A DNA stretch of 64,000 nt from Candidatus Rokuibacteriota bacterium (GTDB lineage Bacteria; Methylomirabilota; Methylomirabilia; Rokubacteriales; CSP1-6), in assembly GCA_003220685.1 (NCBI GenBank), contig QHTE01000047.1, positions 74,565-138,564 of the forward strand, read 5' to 3'. The position numbers and the translations under genes are program-made. Of the stretch, positions 34,788-46,927 are shown in pieces; the stretch's first letter is position 1; each line of letters opens with the position of its first letter. Under the pieces are notes generated by a model. It was given only the letters and a program-made list of their open reading frames with translations, did no database searches and was not told the origin of the DNA.

Positions 34788-34814
34788 GTTCTAGAACACT
34801 GAGGTTCTATGAAC
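34788..34814 (+). promoter_or_regulatory. Tandem palindromic operators at the second gntR start
   Basis: GTTCTAGAAC (34788-34797) and GTTC-TAT-GAAC (34804-34814) share the half-site GTTC and are one and a half turns apart; the second overlaps the ATG at 34809. This is a convincing autoregulatory layout for the GntR protein encoded here and resembles the GTCTAGAC site before the first GntR gene. Confidence 0.55.
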
Positions 34815-35561
34815 GGCGTCAAGATGGCGTTTCACGGTCGAGTGCCGCGCTACCACCGCATCGCCGAAGCGCTACGCGAGCGGATCCGGGTCGGCGAGCT
34901 TGCCTCGGGCGCGCGGCTCGACAATCAGCGCCAGCTCGCCAGGAGCTTCGGCGTGACCCTCATGACCTTGCGCCAGGCGCTCGAGCTGCTCGAGCGGGAG
35001 CACCTGATCACCCGCCGTCACGGCCTCGGCACCTTCGTCGCCGCGCCGTCGATCGACTACGACATCCTCCAGCTCCGCCGCTTCGCCGGCGATCTCTCGG
35101 CCAAGGGCGAGCACGTCGCGACCCGGCTGCTCGGCACGCGGTTCGCGGCGCCTGACCGGCGGGTCGCCGAGGCGCTGCGCTTCGCCGGCCGGCCACGCGT
35201 CCTCGTCCTCGAACGGTTGCGGCTGGTCGACGCGCACCCGATGAGTCTCCAGCGCTCGTTCCTCCCGTCACCGCTCGGCGACGAGGTGATCCGTGCCGAT
35301 CTGGCGCGGACGCCGCTGCATCAGGTCCTCGAGTTCAAGCTGGGCGTTGTCATCACGCGCGCCAGCGAAACCGTTTCCGCGGTGCGACTGGGCCGGCGAG
35401 AGGCGCGCGACCTCGGCTGCCGCGTCGGTGAGCCGGCGTTCGAGTCCGAGCGCGTCTCGTACGACGCCGGCGGCGCGCCGGTCGTCTTCGACCGAGTCTT
35501 CATCCCGGGCGACCGCTTCCGCATCACCCGCGAACTCCACTACGAAGGAGCGACGTCATGA
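34809..35561 (+). CDS. GntR family transcriptional regulator, HutC/UTRA type
   Basis: 250 aa; an ATG five codons in (34824) is an alternative. The winged helix is RYHRIAEALRERIRVGELASG with recognition region FGVTLMTLRQALELL and HGLGTFVAAP, followed by a UTRA domain to about 245 (RVLVLERLRLVDAHPMSLQRSF). It overlaps etfB by four bases, so it heads the etfBA/mutase/aminotransferase operon and probably senses a pathway acid or acyl-CoA. Its start lies inside its own candidate operators. Confidence 0.88.
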   Translation: MNGVKMAFHGRVPRYHRIAEALRERIRVGELASGARLDNQRQLARSFGVTLMTLRQALELLEREHLITRRHGLGTFVAAPSIDYDILQLRRFAGDLSAKGEHVATRLLGTRFAAPDRRVAEALRFAGRPRVLVLERLRLVDAHPMSLQRSFLPSPLGDEVIRADLARTPLHQVLEFKLGVVITRASETVSAVRLGRREARDLGCRVGEPAFESERVSYDAGGAPVVFDRVFIPGDRFRITRELHYEGATS

Positions 35562-36337
35562 AGATCCTCGTCACCATCAAGCAGGTGCCCGACACGGCCA
35601 CCCAGGTGAAGATCGCGGCGGACGGAAAGTCGATCGACACCGCGGGCATCACGTGGATCGTCTCGCCCTACGACGAGTTCGCCGTCGAGGAGGCGCTGCG
35701 GATCAAAGAAAAGCGGGGCCAGGGTGAGGTCGTCGCGGTGTCGCTCGGCCCGGATCGGGTGAAGGAAGCGCTCCGCTCGTGCCTGGCGATGGGCTGCGAT
35801 CGCGCGATCCACCTCAACGACGCCGCCTGGTCCGCGGCCGACACGCTCGCGACCGCGAAGGCGCTGGCCGCGGTCGTCAAGCAAGAGGCGCCGCAGCTCG
35901 TGCTGTGCGGCCGCCAGGCGATCGACGACGACATGGGCGCGGTCACCGCGCAGCTCGCCGAGCTGCTCGGCTGGCCGTGCGCCTACTGGATCATGGAGGA
36001 AACGATCGACACCGACGGAAAGGCCGTCCGCGCCGCGCGTCAGGTCGAGGGCGGCCTCGAGGTCTTCGACTTGCCGCTGCCGGCCGTCCTCGCGGCGCAG
36101 AAGGGGCTCAACGAGCCTCGCTACCCGACGCTCAAGGGCATCATGGGCGCCAAGAAGAAGGAGATCAGGGACGTGAAAGCGGCCGACCTCGGGATCGCCG
36201 CCGAGCCGTCGCAGCTCTCGGTGGTCGGGCTCGAGGCCCTGCCGCCGCGTCCGCCGGGCCGCATCATCCAGGGCGACGTGCCCACCGCGGTGAAAGAGCT
36301 CGTGCGTGCCCTGCGCGAAGACGCGAAAGCGATCTAG
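35558..36337 (+). CDS. etfB: Electron transfer flavoprotein beta subunit
   Basis: 259 aa, GAAGGAG upstream, ATGA overlap with gntR. It begins KILVTIKQVPDTATQVKI and has the ETF-beta signature region (VEEALRIKEKRGQGEVVAVSLGPDRVKEALRSCLAMGCDRA in part) and a C-terminal arm for EtfA. With EtfA it accepts electrons from the acyl-CoA dehydrogenases here and passes them to ETF:quinone oxidoreductase, which is not in the window. Confidence 0.95.
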   Translation: MKILVTIKQVPDTATQVKIAADGKSIDTAGITWIVSPYDEFAVEEALRIKEKRGQGEVVAVSLGPDRVKEALRSCLAMGCDRAIHLNDAAWSAADTLATAKALAAVVKQEAPQLVLCGRQAIDDDMGAVTAQLAELLGWPCAYWIMEETIDTDGKAVRAARQVEGGLEVFDLPLPAVLAAQKGLNEPRYPTLKGIMGAKKKEIRDVKAADLGIAAEPSQLSVVGLEALPPRPPGRIIQGDVPTAVKELVRALREDAKAI

Positions 36338-36349
36338 GGAGAGTCGAGA

Positions 36350-37330
36350 ATGCCGAACGCGTTCTGGTGCATCGTCGAAGACGATCGAAACGGCTCGCCC
36401 AAGAAGGTCATGGCCGAGGTGATCGGCGAGGCCGCGCGGCTCGCCCCCGGCCGGGTCGAGGCGGTCTGGCTCACCGACAAGGCGAGCGAGGCCGGCCTGA
36501 AGCAGCTCGGCGAATGGGGCGCCTCGCGGGTGCTGTTGCTCGAGAACGCCGCGTTCGCGCCGTACCGGAGCGAGGTCTGGACGGCGGCCGCCGCGGATCT
36601 CGCCGCCAGGGAGTCGCCGGCGGCGATCCTCGCGCCGGTCACGAGCCGCCAGCGCGAGTTCGTGGCCCGGCTCGCCGCGCGCCTGGGTGTGGGGCTCGCC
36701 GCCGATTCGGTGCGGTTCGCGATGGAGGGCGACAAGCTCGTCGCGACCCGGCCGGTGTACGCGGGCAAGCTCCTTTCGAAGGTGACGTGGGCGAAGTCGC
36801 CGTGGGTCGCGACCTTGCGGCCCAACGTGTTCCGGCCGGCCGAGGCGCAGCCCGGCAAGACCGCGGCGGTCGAGCGGCCGAGCCTCTCCGCGCCCGGCGC
36901 GCAGATGAAGTTCGTGGAGCGGCGCGAGGAAGTCTCGACCGGGCTTCCCGAGCTCACCGAGGCCGAGACCGTCATCTCCGGTGGGCGCGGCATGAAGGGC
37001 CCGGAGAACTACGTGATCCTGGAGGAGCTGGGCCGGGTGATCGGCGCGGCCGTCGGCGCCTCGCGCGCGGCGGTGGACGCCGGCTGGCGGCCCCATCGGT
37101 TCCAGATCGGCCAGACCGGCCGCACGATCTCGCCGAAGCTCTATCTCGGCTTCGGCGTGTCGGGCGCGATCCAGCACCTGGCGGGCATGCGGACCTCGAA
37201 GGTGATCGTGGCGGTGAACAAGGACCCGGAGGCGCCGATCTTCAAGATCGCCGATTTCGGGATCGTCGCCGACCTCTTCGAAGTGGTGCCGGAGCTGACG
37301 AAAGAGTTCAAGAAGCTCCTGGAGAAATGA
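36350..37330 (+). CDS. etfA: Electron transfer flavoprotein alpha subunit
   Basis: 326 aa with GGGAGAG upstream. The FAD domain is intact ([72 protein letters not shown]). Partner of EtfB. No sign of the bifurcating-type extra features that I can judge by eye. Confidence 0.95.
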   Translation: MPNAFWCIVEDDRNGSPKKVMAEVIGEAARLAPGRVEAVWLTDKASEAGLKQLGEWGASRVLLLENAAFAPYRSEVWTAAAADLAARESPAAILAPVTSRQREFVARLAARLGVGLAADSVRFAMEGDKLVATRPVYAGKLLSKVTWAKSPWVATLRPNVFRPAEAQPGKTAAVERPSLSAPGAQMKFVERREEVSTGLPELTEAETVISGGRGMKGPENYVILEELGRVIGAAVGASRAAVDAGWRPHRFQIGQTGRTISPKLYLGFGVSGAIQHLAGMRTSKVIVAVNKDPEAPIFKIADFGIVADLFEVVPELTKEFKKLLEK

Positions 37331-37343
37331 AGGGAAACACGAC

Positions 37344-38487
37344 GTGACGTTCGACCTGACGTCCGAGCAGCAGCTCATCCAGGCCACGGCGCGGGAGTTC
37401 GCCGAGACCCAGATCCGGCCCATCGCCGCCGAGATCGACCGCGACTCGCGCTTCCCGCACGAGACGGTCAAGCGGATGGGCGAGCTCGGCCTGATGGGCA
37501 TGGTCATCCCGGAGCGCTGGGGCGGGAGCGGCGCCGGTGCTCAGGCGTACGTCGTCGCGCTCGAGGAGATCGCCCGGGTGTGCGCGAGCCACGCGGTGGT
37601 GATGTCGGTCAACAACTCGCTCTACGGTGATCCGATCGCGCGCTTCGGCACCGACGCCCAGCGTGAGCGGTTCCTCACGCCGGTCGCCTCGGGCCACGCC
37701 CACGGGTGCTTCGCGCTCACCGAGCCGCAGGCGGGCTCGGACGCCACGAACCAGGCGACCCTGGCCGTGCGCGACGGCGACCACTACGTCCTCAACGGGT
37801 GCAAGCGCTTCGTCACCACCGGGCGCGAGGCCTCGTTCGCGCTCGTGTTCTGTCAGACCGATCGGGCGAAGGGGCACCGGGGCATCACGGCCTTCGTCGT
37901 CGAGAAGGGCACGCGGGGATTCACGGTCGGCAAGACCGAGGACAAGCTCGGCATCCGCGCCTCCGACACCGCGGAGCTGCTCTTCGACGACTGCCGCGTT
38001 CCCGTGCAGAGCCGCATCGGCGACGAGGGGCAGGGATTCAAGATCGCCATGACCGCCATCGACGGCGGCCGGGTCGGGATCGCGGCGCAGGCGATCGGGA
38101 TCGCGACAGGCGCCTACGAGCGCTCGGTGGCGTACGCGCGCGAGCGCCGGGCGTTCGGCGTGATCATCGGCGAGCACCAGATGGTCCAGTGGATGCTCGC
38201 CGACATGGCGGTGGCGATCGACGGGGCGCGGCTCCTGACGCGCAAGGCCGCCGCGCTCAAGGACGCGGGCCGGCCGTACCGCACCGCCGCCGCGATGGCC
38301 AAGCTGTTCGCCGCCGAGACGGCGATGAAGGTGACGACCGACGCGATCCAGGTCCACGGCGGCTACGGATTCATCAAGGAATACGAGGTCGAGCGTGCCT
38401 TCCGCGACGCGAAGATCACGCAGCTGTACGAGGGAACGTCGCAGATCCAAAAGCTGGTGGTCGCGCGCCACCTGCTGCGAGGTGACC

Positions 38488-38501
<14 letters not shown>
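37344..38501 (+). CDS. Acyl-CoA dehydrogenase (short-chain type)
   Basis: 385 aa, GTG start with AAGGGAAA upstream. [22 protein letters not shown] is the standard N-terminus; [14 protein letters not shown] binds flavin, [17 protein letters not shown] is helix G, and Glu363 in LYEGTSQIQ is the catalytic base. It sits between etfA and the mutase gene and is the best candidate for oxidising butyryl-CoA or isobutyryl-CoA in this operon. Confidence 0.93.
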
Positions 38502-40101
<1,600 letters not shown>

Positions 40102-40155
40102 GTTGGGGCGAGCGCGTTGTAGGAAAGCGCGAAATGTCGCGTGAGGAGAGATGAG

Positions 40156-41223
40156 ATGACTGAGCCGATCCGGATCACGCGGGCGACTGCGAAGAAGCCC
40201 AAGCCGAGAGACAGCGAGCTGACGTTCGGCACGGTGTTCACGGACCACATGTTCGTGATGGACTTCCAGGAAGAGAAGGGCTGGTACGACCCGCGGATCG
40301 AGCCGTACGGGCCGTTCCCGATGGATCCGGCCGCGGCGGTCCTGCACTACGCTCAGGCGGTCTTCGACGGGTTGAAGGCGTTTCGCGCGCGCGACGGCAA
40401 GGTCCGGCTCTTCCGGCCGCAGAAGCACGTCGAGCGGTTGATCGAATCCTCGCGGCGCCTGTGCATCCCGCCGCTCGATCCGGAGCTCGCGCTGAAGTCG
40501 CTGGTGACGCTGGTCGGGATGGAGAAGGATTGGGTGCCGGCGACGGTCGGCACGTCGCTCTACGTGCGGCCGACGATCATCGCCAACGAGGCGTTCCTCG
40601 GCGTCCGGCCGGCGAAGTCCTACATCTACTACGTCATCCTGTCGCCGGTCGGCGCGTACTACCCCGAGGGGATGAACCCGGTGAAGATCCTCGTCGTCGA
40701 CAAGTACGTGCGAGCGGTCGAGGGCGGCGTGGGCGGCGCCAAGACCGGCGTCAACTACGCGGCGAGCCTCTACGCCGCCGAAGAGGCCAAGCACCAGGGG
40801 TTCACGCAGGTGTTGTGGCTCGACGGCCGCGAGCGCAAGTACATCGACGAGGTCGGCACGATGAACATCATGGTGAAGATCGGCGACGAGATCGTCACGC
40901 CGCCGCTCAGCGGCACGATCCTGGCCGGCGTCACCCGCGACTCCGTGCTCACGCTGATGCGCGAGTGGGGACTCCCCGTCTCCGAGCGGCCGGTCTCGAT
41001 CGACGAGGTCGCCGCGGCCGCGCGCAAGGGCCGGCTCGAGGAGGTGTGGGGCACCGGGACCGCCGCCGTCATCTCGCCGGTCGGCGAGCTCTCCTACAAG
41101 GGCGAGCGGATCGTGATCAACGGCGGACGCATCGGGCCGCTGACCCAGAAGCTCTACGACACGATCGTCGGCATCCAGTACGGCACGGCGCCGGACACCC
41201 GCGGCTGGACGGTGCCGGTGTAG
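40156..41223 (+). CDS. ilvE: Branched-chain amino acid aminotransferase
   Basis: 355 aa from the ATG at 40156 (GAGGAGA seven bases upstream; a GTG at 40141 is in frame but would overlap that site). It is a class IV PLP enzyme of the longer type: PLP lysine Lys196 in [13 protein letters not shown], then [11 protein letters not shown] and [14 protein letters not shown]. It interconverts valine, leucine and isoleucine with their 2-oxo acids. Within this operon the catabolic direction is inferred. Confidence 0.93.
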   Translation: MTEPIRITRATAKKPKPRDSELTFGTVFTDHMFVMDFQEEKGWYDPRIEPYGPFPMDPAAAVLHYAQAVFDGLKAFRARDGKVRLFRPQKHVERLIESSRRLCIPPLDPELALKSLVTLVGMEKDWVPATVGTSLYVRPTIIANEAFLGVRPAKSYIYYVILSPVGAYYPEGMNPVKILVVDKYVRAVEGGVGGAKTGVNYAASLYAAEEAKHQGFTQVLWLDGRERKYIDEVGTMNIMVKIGDEIVTPPLSGTILAGVTRDSVLTLMREWGLPVSERPVSIDEVAAAARKGRLEEVWGTGTAAVISPVGELSYKGERIVINGGRIGPLTQKLYDTIVGIQYGTAPDTRGWTVPV

Positions 41224-41232
41224 GGACGTCAC

Positions 41233-41655
41233 ATGACCGACTGCGTTTTCTGCAAGATCCGCGATGGGCAGATCCCGTCGACGAAGGTGTACGAGGACGA
41301 GCGCACCTTCTGCATCATGGACATCAACCCGGTCAACGCCGGGCACTGCCTGGTGCTCACCAAGACGCACGCCGCGACGATCTTCGACGCCGACCCGGCC
41401 GATCTGCAGGCGGCCATCGCCACGGCCAAGCGCGTCGCGACCGCCCAGCGCGCCGCGCTGAAGCCCGACGGGCTGAACATGCTCCAGGCCAACGGCCCGG
41501 CGGCGTTCCAGTCGGTGCCGCACTTCCACCTGCACCTGATCCCGCGCTGGACCAACGACGGCAAAGGGTTCGACTGGAAGCTCGTCCCGGGCGACCGGGA
41601 CCGCATCGCGAAGGCGGGCGAGCAGATCCGGGCAGCGCTCGCGGGAGGCACATGA
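41233..41655 (+). CDS. HIT family protein (HINT-like nucleotide hydrolase)
   Basis: 140 aa. The histidine triad is HFHLHLIPR with His97, His99 and His101; Cys4 and Cys7 (CVFC) may bind zinc, as in HinT-type proteins. The family hydrolyses AMP-linked substrates such as aminoacyl- or acyl-adenylates. Co-location with CoA enzymes could reflect clean-up of adenylates; this is speculation. Overlaps the next gene by four bases. Confidence 0.9.
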   Translation: MTDCVFCKIRDGQIPSTKVYEDERTFCIMDINPVNAGHCLVLTKTHAATIFDADPADLQAAIATAKRVATAQRAALKPDGLNMLQANGPAAFQSVPHFHLHLIPRWTNDGKGFDWKLVPGDRDRIAKAGEQIRAALAGGT

Positions 41656-42059
41656 TGACCGAACGGTCGATCCGCGTCGTCGTCGCCAAGCCCGGGCTCG
41701 ACGGCCACGACCGCGGCGCGAAGATCGTCGCGCGGGCGCTGCGCGACGCGGGCTTCGAGGTGATCTACACCGGTCTGCATCAGACGCCCGAGCAGATCGT
41801 CGCCACCGCCGTCCAGGAAGACGCCGACGCCATCGGGCTCTCGGTGCTGTCGGGCGCCCACAACTACCTCTTCCAGCGGGTCCTCGAGCTCCTGGCCGAG
41901 CAGGGCGCCGACGACATCGCGGTCTTCGGGGGCGGGATCATTCCGCCGGAGGACATCGCCACCCTGAAGGCGATGGGCGTCAAGGAGCTCTTCACGCCCG
42001 GCACGTCGACCCAGGACATCGTCCGCTTCGTCCGCGAGCACATCCGCGCGGCGGTCTGA
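41652..42059 (+). CDS. B12-binding small subunit of acyl-CoA mutase
   Basis: 135 aa; two consecutive ATG codons (41652, 41655) are possible starts. [12 protein letters not shown] (His19 as cobalt ligand), [13 protein letters not shown] and [11 protein letters not shown] are all present. It most likely assembles with the isobutyryl-CoA-mutase-like subunit, forming an IcmAB-type enzyme. Highly similar to the 12.7 kb copy, so the subunits might be interchangeable. Confidence 0.93.
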   Translation: MMTERSIRVVVAKPGLDGHDRGAKIVARALRDAGFEVIYTGLHQTPEQIVATAVQEDADAIGLSVLSGAHNYLFQRVLELLAEQGADDIAVFGGGIIPPEDIATLKAMGVKELFTPGTSTQDIVRFVREHIRAAV

Positions 42060-42062
42060 GCC

Positions 42063-43208
42063 GTGGACTTCGACCTGACGCCGGAGCAGCAGCAGGTTCG
42101 GGACGTCGCGCGCCAGTTCGCCGAGGCCGAGCTGGGCGACAAGATCGCGCCGTTCGACGAGCGCCACGAGTTCCCCCACGAGATCGTGGCCAAGCTCGGT
42201 CCGCTGGGCTTCCTCGGCGCCATCATCCCCGAGGAGCTCGGCGGCGCCGGCCTCGACTACGTCTCCTACGCGCTGATCGTCGAGGAGCTGTGCCGCGGTG
42301 ATGCCTCGGTCGGCATCACGATGTGGGCGCACAACTCGCTGTGCACGAACCACATCGCGAGCTTCGCGTCGGCGGAGCTGAAGCGGAAATACGTGCCGGA
42401 TCTGGCGAGCGGCCGCGTGCTCGGCGCCTGGGGGCTCACCGAGCCGGGCTCGGGCTCCGACGCCGCGGCACTGGCGACGCGTGCCGAGCTTCGCGGTGGC
42501 CAGTGGGTCCTGAACGGGAGCAAGGCGTTCATCACGAACGCGTCGGTCGCCGGGACCGCCGTCGTCATGGCCCGCACCGATCCGGACCGTAAGTCGCGCG
42601 GGATCTCCGCCTTCGTGCTCGACCGGAGCACACGAGGCTTCAGCCGGGGCAAGCCGTACCGGAAGCTCGGCCTTCACGCCTCGGACACCGCCGAGCTGAT
42701 CTTCGAGGACGCGCGCGTCCCGGCCGACAACCTCATCGGCGAGCGCGGCGCCGGCTTCGTCCAGGCGATGCAGGTCCTCGAGGGCGGACGGATCGCGATG
42801 GCGGCCATGGGCGTCGGGATCGCGCAGGCGGCGGTCGACCAGGCGGTCCGATACATGAAGCAGCGCAGCGCCTTCGGCCGTACGCTCGCGGAGTTCAACG
42901 GACTGCAAGGGATGATCGCGGACGTCGCGACCGAGGTCGAGGTGGCGCGCCTGCTCACCCTCCGCGCGGCGCACCTGAAAGACACGGGCCGGCCCGCGAT
43001 GCACGCGGCCGCGATGGCCAAGCTCTTCTCCTCCGAGACGGCGATGAAGGCGGCGTCGAAGGCGGTGCAGCTCCACGGCGGCGCCGGCTACATCACCGAG
43101 TTTCCGGTCGAGCGCATCTTCCGCGACGCCAAGCTGACCGAGATCGGCGAGGGCACCTCCGAGATCCAGCGCCTCGTCATCGCCCGGGAGATTCTGCAGC
43201 TCACGTGA
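42063..43208 (+). CDS. Acyl-CoA dehydrogenase
   Basis: 381 aa, GTG start three bases after the B12 subunit. [55 protein letters not shown] and catalytic Glu363 in [10 protein letters not shown]. The upstream Tyr of the usual YEGTSEIQ is Gly here, as in many short/branched-chain enzymes. It may handle a different chain shape from the enzyme at 37.3 kb. Overlaps the ABC ATPase start by four bases. Confidence 0.92.
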   Translation: MDFDLTPEQQQVRDVARQFAEAELGDKIAPFDERHEFPHEIVAKLGPLGFLGAIIPEELGGAGLDYVSYALIVEELCRGDASVGITMWAHNSLCTNHIASFASAELKRKYVPDLASGRVLGAWGLTEPGSGSDAAALATRAELRGGQWVLNGSKAFITNASVAGTAVVMARTDPDRKSRGISAFVLDRSTRGFSRGKPYRKLGLHASDTAELIFEDARVPADNLIGERGAGFVQAMQVLEGGRIAMAAMGVGIAQAAVDQAVRYMKQRSAFGRTLAEFNGLQGMIADVATEVEVARLLTLRAAHLKDTGRPAMHAAAMAKLFSSETAMKAASKAVQLHGGAGYITEFPVERIFRDAKLTEIGEGTSEIQRLVIAREILQLT

Positions 43209-43984
43209 GCGCGCGCCCCGAGCTGATCACGATCGAGGGCGTGACCAAGCGCTACCTCACCAGCTCCGGCCCGGTCGACGCCCTGCACGACGTCTCGCTC
43301 TCCGTCGAAGAGGGCGCCTTCTGCACCTTGATCGGGCCTTCCGGATGCGGCAAGTCCACCTTGCTCGGCATGCTCGGCGGCCTCGTCACGCCCGACCGGG
43401 GCCGCCTGCTGGTCGACGGCCGGCCGGTGACGGGGCCGGATCCCCGGCGCGTCGCGACCGTGTTCCAGGAGGCCGGGCTCTTCCCGTGGCGGACCACGCT
43501 CCAAAACGTCGAGTTCGGCCTCGAGCTACAGGGCGTGCCGGCCGAGCGCCGGCGGCAGACGGCCGCCGAGCTGCTGGGCCCGCTCGGCCTCTCCGGCTTT
43601 GCCGAGAAGTACCCGCGCGAGCTGTCGGGCGGGATGAAGCAGCGCGTGGCGATCGGGCGCGCGCTCGCGCTCGACGCGAAGATCCTCCTGATGGACGAGC
43701 CGTTCGGCGCGCTCGACGAGCAGACGCGCCTCCTGATGGGCGAGTGGCTGCTCGACATCTGGCGGCGCACGCGCAAGACCGTGATCTTCGTCACGCACAG
43801 CCTGCACGAGGCGCTCTTCCTGTCGACCCGGGTGGCCGTCATGACCGCGCGGCCGGGACGGATCAAGACGGCGCTCGACCTGACGATGGAGTACCCGCGC
43901 GCGATGGAGTCGTCCGAGATGGTGGCGCTGCGCGCCAAGCTCTGGAGCGAGATCCGCGAGGAGTCGCTGAGAGCGATGCGATGA
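43205..43984 (+). CDS. NitT/TauT-family ABC transporter ATPase (SsuB-like)
   Basis: 259 aa from a GTG overlapping the previous stop. Walker [10 protein letters not shown] (44-52), Q loop [11 protein letters not shown], signature [15 protein letters not shown], Walker [17 protein letters not shown], and the switch His in [10 protein letters not shown]. This family drives uptake of nitrate, alkylsulfonates, taurine or thiamine precursors. Two permease genes follow. Confidence 0.93.
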   Translation: MSARPELITIEGVTKRYLTSSGPVDALHDVSLSVEEGAFCTLIGPSGCGKSTLLGMLGGLVTPDRGRLLVDGRPVTGPDPRRVATVFQEAGLFPWRTTLQNVEFGLELQGVPAERRRQTAAELLGPLGLSGFAEKYPRELSGGMKQRVAIGRALALDAKILLMDEPFGALDEQTRLLMGEWLLDIWRRTRKTVIFVTHSLHEALFLSTRVAVMTARPGRIKTALDLTMEYPRAMESSEMVALRAKLWSEIREESLRAMR

Positions 43985-43985
43985 C

Positions 43986-44750
43986 GTGCCGCCCGCCGCG
44001 CCGATGACGGTCGTCGGCCTGCGGCTCGGGCTCCTGGCGCTCTTCCTGGCGATCTGGGAGATCGCCGGCCGAAAGGTGAATCCGCTTCTCGGCGTCCCGC
44101 CGTCGGCGGTCCTCCCGTCGCTCCGCGACCTCCTGCTGCTGCGGTCCTATCCCGATCTGCCCGCGAGCCTCTGGCTGACGATCCGCGAGATCGGAACGGC
44201 GTACGCGCTGGCGGTCGCAGCCGGGCTCGGCTGCGGCTTCGTGCTCGGCATGCACCGGCTGGTCGGCCGCGCGTGGGGGCCGATGCTCGCGGCGCTCTAC
44301 GCGGTGCCGGCGGTGGTCTGGTATCCCTCGCTCATGCTCTTCTTCGGCCTCGACGCGGCCTCGAAGATCGCCTTCGGCTTCCTCCTGGGCTTCTTCCCAA
44401 TCGCGCTGGCGGTCCTGGCCGGCATCCGGCAGGTGAACCCCCAGCTCGTCGTCGTCGCGCGCGCGTACGGCGCGGGGACGGCGACCGTCTTTCGCCGCGT
44501 CATGCTCCCCGCGATGCTCTTCACGCTCGTCGGCGGGCTTAGGACCGGGCTCGTGCTGTGCGTGATCGGGGTGGTGGTCGGCGAGATCCTCGGCTCGAAG
44601 GCCGGCATGGGGGCCTTGATCAACCACGCCTACGGGCTCCTGCGCACGGGGGACTACGTGGCGCTGGTGCTGGTCACCCTGGTCCTGGTCGTCGGCTCCG
44701 ACGTCCTGGCGAGCCTCCTCGAGCGCCGCGCGCGCCGGTGGACGGAATGA
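43986..44750 (+). CDS. NitT/TauT-family ABC transporter permease (SsuC-like)
   Basis: 254 aa; GTG at 43986 or ATG at 44004 are both possible. Six hydrophobic helices, LGVPPSAVLPSLRDLLLLRSYPDLPASLWLT at the start and the EAA loop VARAYGAGTATVFRRVMLPAM typical of BPD_transp_1 permeases. The next gene encodes a second, non-identical permease, so the transporter is probably a heterodimer. Confidence 0.92.
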   Translation: MPPAAPMTVVGLRLGLLALFLAIWEIAGRKVNPLLGVPPSAVLPSLRDLLLLRSYPDLPASLWLTIREIGTAYALAVAAGLGCGFVLGMHRLVGRAWGPMLAALYAVPAVVWYPSLMLFFGLDAASKIAFGFLLGFFPIALAVLAGIRQVNPQLVVVARAYGAGTATVFRRVMLPAMLFTLVGGLRTGLVLCVIGVVVGEILGSKAGMGALINHAYGLLRTGDYVALVLVTLVLVVGSDVLASLLERRARRWTE

Positions 44751-45484
44751 GGGTCAGAATCCTCCAGATCGTGACCGTGATCGCGGCGCTTGGGGTGTGG
44801 GAAGTGGTCGCCCGGATGGGCTGGGTGGACCCGCTCTTCGTCCCGGCGCCGAGCGCCGTCGCGCCGGCTCTCCTCAAGATCGGCCGTGGAGCTCTCGCCG
44901 GCCTCGCCGACACCCTCGGCAAGACGGCCGTCGCGTACGTCCTGTCGGTCGTGCTCGGGGTCTCGGCGGGCGTCGCGGTCGGCTCGATACGCCTCCTGCG
45001 CGAGGTCCTCTCCCCGTACGTGATCGCGTTCTACGGCATCCCGAAGATCCTGGTGCTCCCGTGGATCGTGCTCCTGCTCGGCTACGGCACGACCCCGGCG
45101 GTCTTCTACGGCGTGCTCCACGGCTTCTTTCCGATCATGGTGCTCGTCATGGGGGCCGTGCGCGACGTGGACCGGACGCTCGTGGCGGTGGCACGATCGC
45201 TGGGCGCCACAACGTGGCAGCTCTACTGGAAGGTGCTCCTGCCGGCGATCGTCCCCTCGGTGCTGGGCGGGATGCGTCTCGGGGTCGTGTTCTGCCTGCT
45301 CGGTGTCCTCGTCGTCGAGATGTTCGCCGGAGTCCGGGGAATGGGCCACGTCCTGGGCTCGTACGCCAACGGGTTTCAGGCCCCGGAGCTCTTCGCGGCG
45401 ACGGCGCTTGTATCCGCCGCGTCGATCGCAATCGTGCTGGCGCTCGATCACCTCAACGACAGGCTCTCCCGCTGGCGCGGTTGA
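44747..45484 (+). CDS. NitT/TauT-family ABC transporter permease (SsuC-like)
   Basis: 245 aa, ATGA overlap. FVPAPSAVAPALLKIGRGALAG, then AVARSLGATTWQLYWKVLLPAIVPSVLGGMRLG as the EAA loop. Six helices. No binding protein gene follows; the nearest THI5/SsuA-like binding protein is at 53.3-54.3 kb on the opposite strand and may serve this permease. Last gene of the second operon. Confidence 0.92.
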   Translation: MRVRILQIVTVIAALGVWEVVARMGWVDPLFVPAPSAVAPALLKIGRGALAGLADTLGKTAVAYVLSVVLGVSAGVAVGSIRLLREVLSPYVIAFYGIPKILVLPWIVLLLGYGTTPAVFYGVLHGFFPIMVLVMGAVRDVDRTLVAVARSLGATTWQLYWKVLLPAIVPSVLGGMRLGVVFCLLGVLVVEMFAGVRGMGHVLGSYANGFQAPELFAATALVSAASIAIVLALDHLNDRLSRWRG

Positions 45485-45648
45485 TCGTCCGGCCGGTCCA
45501 GGGCTTCCCAGGTCGCTGTCCAGTTCCTGAACACCCGGTGTGGCGCGTTCTCTCTGGTGGCGTGGAATTTCGCAGCCTTAGCGCGCACCCGCGGGTCGGA
45601 TCGCTGGAATGCGGATTGCTCTTCTCATAGCGCGGGAGGGCGACGGCG

Positions 45649-45870
45649 ATGAGCTCGGACTCGGACGCGGCGACGACGGCGACGGAAGTCATGACCGTGT
45701 ACATGGCGCTCGACGGCGGACTTCACCACACCCGGTGCAACCAGCGGCTCTCGCTCCACGGGCGCCGGGCGGGGCTCGAACTCGACTTCTACTGCCTCAC
45801 GTGCACCGAGAGCGTGACGATCCCGTTCTGCGTGGTCGATCGGATCCCGGTCGCAGACTCGGCCTGCTAG
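45649..45870 (+). CDS. Small cysteine-containing hypothetical protein
   Basis: 73 aa with GGGAGGG upstream. HHTRC near residue 30 and YCLTC near 50 could form a CHC2/C4-like metal site; no signal peptide or membrane helix. I do not recognise a family. It ends seven bases before the convergent SYLF gene. The 164 bases before it hold no recognisable gene. Support is the ribosome site, the paired cysteines and a clean frame. Confidence 0.55.
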   Translation: MSSDSDAATTATEVMTVYMALDGGLHHTRCNQRLSLHGRRAGLELDFYCLTCTESVTIPFCVVDRIPVADSAC

Positions 45871-45877
45871 CGGGGGC

Positions 45878-46435
45878 TCATTTCTCGATCTTGCTGATCT
45901 TCGACCCCTGCAGCCCCGCGCCTGCCATCAAGCCCGTCTGGTCGAAGATGAGCGCGTAGATGTCCTGCGTCAACGTCGAGCTCGTCATCGACTTTCCCGC
46001 CCCCTCGTCCAGGACGACTATGCTCGGCCCCACGCCGACCTCGAAGCCGCCGCTCTTGTCCAGATAACTGAGCGCCCCCTCGTTCATGAAGAAGAGCGCG
46101 TACCCGAACGCCTGCGCGCCCGCCTGCCAGCCGTACGACGCCGCCACCGTGTTGTAGTACGCGACGCTCTTGTTCCCCCGGCGAAGGACGCCCTCGCCGT
46201 ATTGGGCGCCGAACATGAACCCGGCCTTGTAGATGCTCGGAAAGATGAGGATCGCCTTGGCCTGGGCGGCGAGCTTCTTGGCGTCCGGATGCTTCTCGTA
46301 GAGCTTGACCATCACCGCGTTGGCGTCGCGATTGATCGCCGCGGCCGACGCGGCCAGCGCGGGTCGAGCGCTCAACGGCTGCGTGACCGTCAGGACAAGA
46401 GCCAGTAGACCGGCGGCGAGTCGAGCTTTTGACAT
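45878..46435 (-). CDS. SYLF-domain (Ysc84-like) lipid-binding protein, exported
   Basis: 185 aa with AGGGAGA upstream and a signal peptide (LAAGLLALVLTVTQPLSARPALAA). The remainder is a SYLF domain: AKAILIFPSIYKAGFMFGAQYGEGVL, ASYGWQAGAQAFGYALFFMNEGAL and GVGPSIVVLDEG. SYLF proteins bind phosphoinositides in eukaryotes; bacterial periplasmic ones are of unknown role, perhaps at the outer membrane. It follows another small secreted protein gene by 12 bases, so they are probably co-transcribed. Confidence 0.9.
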   Translation of the reverse strand: MSKARLAAGLLALVLTVTQPLSARPALAASAAAINRDANAVMVKLYEKHPDAKKLAAQAKAILIFPSIYKAGFMFGAQYGEGVLRRGNKSVAYYNTVAASYGWQAGAQAFGYALFFMNEGALSYLDKSGGFEVGVGPSIVVLDEGAGKSMTSSTLTQDIYALIFDQTGLMAGAGLQGSKISKIEK

Positions 46436-46447
46436 CGGTCGCTCTCC

Positions 46448-46927
46448 CTACTTCGCGAGCGGGATGCCGCGTGCGAGCTCGTAGTTCACGAGCGCCCGGG
46501 CCTTGTTCTCGACCTGATAGAGCTTCGCGACCTTCTTGGCCGGCAGCACCTTCTGGAAGCGCGGGAGATACGCGGTCAGCAGCGCGACGTGATCGCGCTC
46601 GAGGGCCAGGTACTGCTTGAGCAGGCTCGTCGCGGCCTCGTCGGTCAACGCCTCGTACGACTTGGCGTACGTGTCAAGCAGCTTCAGAAGGCGGTCGTAG
46701 TGGGCGACCATGTCGCTCTGATACGCGTTGTAGACCGGCCAGAAGCCCTTGGCCTCGCCCTCCGTGAGCTCGAGCACCGAGGCCACCACGGCCTTCTTGT
46801 CCGCTCGAAGCTTTTCGCGCAGAACGTCCATGTTGTCGGCCGGCTTGTCCTGCGCGAGGGCCACCCCGCCAACGAGACAGACGAGGGCGCTTCCAAGCGC
46901 GAACAAACCCCTGAGTGCGTGTCTCAT
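46448..46927 (-). CDS. Secreted helical protein, possibly Spy/CpxP-like
   Basis: 159 aa from the ATG at 46927, which has AAAGGAG upstream; an upstream in-frame start would add 26 residues. Signal peptide LRGLFALGSALVCLVGGVALAQ. The mature protein is helical and charged with a VLELTEGEAKGFWPVYNAY segment resembling the LTxxQ motifs of Spy/CpxP-type periplasmic proteins, and a second region LPAKKVAKLYQVENK. Family assignment is tentative; exported and expressed with the SYLF gene is the safer statement. Confidence 0.75.
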   Translation of the reverse strand: MRHALRGLFALGSALVCLVGGVALAQDKPADNMDVLREKLRADKKAVVASVLELTEGEAKGFWPVYNAYQSDMVAHYDRLLKLLDTYAKSYEALTDEAATSLLKQYLALERDHVALLTAYLPRFQKVLPAKKVAKLYQVENKARALVNYELARGIPLAK